Source of the DNA: an uncultured Prevotella sp. | GTDB lineage: Bacteria > Bacteroidota > Bacteroidia > Bacteroidales > Bacteroidaceae | Reading direction: 5' to 3' | DNA length: 13,009 nucleotides | Assembly: GCA_900548745.1 (NCBI GenBank) | Contig: URLQ01000080.1 | Coordinates: 1-13,009, forward strand | In this document: positions 12,902-13,009 of the stretch, in pieces | How positions within the stretch are numbered: the first letter of the stretch is position 1 | Layout: the number at the start of each line of letters is the position of its first letter | Position numbers and translations under genes: made by a program | The notes under the pieces: generated by a model | The model's input: only the letters and a program-made list of their open reading frames with translations | What the model was told of the DNA's origin: nothing | Databases searched by the model: none

Positions 12902-13009
12902 ATGATAATAGTGAAATACATTAATATTTCTACGTTGAAACAAATTGTCGTGTTGGCTTGTGCTGTTGCATTATGCGCTTGTTCTTCAGAGAATGAAAGC
13001 GGCGGCGAT
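12902..13009 (+). CDS. Lipoprotein, N-terminal fragment (runs off right edge)
   Basis: Thirty-six codons are visible from the ATG at 12902. After a basic/polar start (MIIVKYINISTLKQ) comes a hydrophobic stretch and the lipobox Leu24-Cys25-Ala26-Cys27, then SSENESGGD. This is a lipoprotein signal peptide of Bacteroidetes style. The Ser- and acid-rich residues right after the lipidated Cys27 resemble the export signals that send lipoproteins to the cell surface in this phylum, so a surface-exposed outer-membrane lipoprotein is plausible. A GTG at 12911 is an alternative start. The rest of the protein lies outside the window, so its function cannot be judged. It has a likely promoter at 12792-12821 and a hairpin in its leader. 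Confidence 0.72.
   Translation, partial: MIIVKYINISTLKQIVVLACAVALCACSSENESGGD

Overview
The window looks like a chromosomal segment from a Bacteroidales bacterium, most likely Prevotella or a close relative. Three things point there. The promoters have the Bacteroidetes form, TTG or TTTG, about 19 bp, then TAnnTTTG, and ribosome binding sites are weak. There is a fused L-fucokinase/GDP-fucose pyrophosphorylase (Fkp), which is typical of this group. A GSCFA-domain protein, a YfhO-family membrane protein and short lipoproteins with Cys-Ser/Ala-Cys lipoboxes are also present. No phage, transposase, CRISPR or defence genes are visible; this is mostly housekeeping sequence.

Left part (1-2912): the first nine codons of rpsO (ribosomal protein S15) run off the left edge on the minus strand, with their own promoter. 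Next is a minus-strand outer-membrane beta-barrel gene. The ribosome-associated GTPase gene typA/bipA diverges from it on the plus strand and ends in a clear intrinsic terminator.

Centre (2927-5657): a plus-strand MATE-family exporter is tail-to-tail with a minus-strand mtnN-luxS pair, and the two stop codons overlap by 2 bases. MtnN and LuxS together detoxify S-adenosylhomocysteine and release homocysteine and the AI-2 precursor. A 258-bp divergent region separates mtnN from the next operon.

Right-centre (5662-11995): three tightly spaced plus-strand genes (8 bp and 23 bp gaps) encode a large YfhO-family polytopic membrane protein, Fkp and a GSCFA (SGNH-like) protein. Fkp makes GDP-L-fucose from scavenged fucose. 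I infer a surface-glycan role for the whole operon.

Right end (11996-13009): an AT-rich stretch holds about six degenerate 21-22-bp tandem repeats and a 19-bp-arm perfect hairpin. A tRNA-Pro(UGG) follows, with a textbook promoter and terminator. After it come a tiny minus-strand lipoprotein gene broken by an apparent one-base frameshift and the 5' end of a plus-strand lipoprotein gene preceded by a leader hairpin.

The sequence does not show an obviously new system. The best leads are the tandem-repeat/hairpin spacer, the frameshifted cysteine-rich mini-lipoprotein and the YfhO-Fkp-GSCFA gene set.
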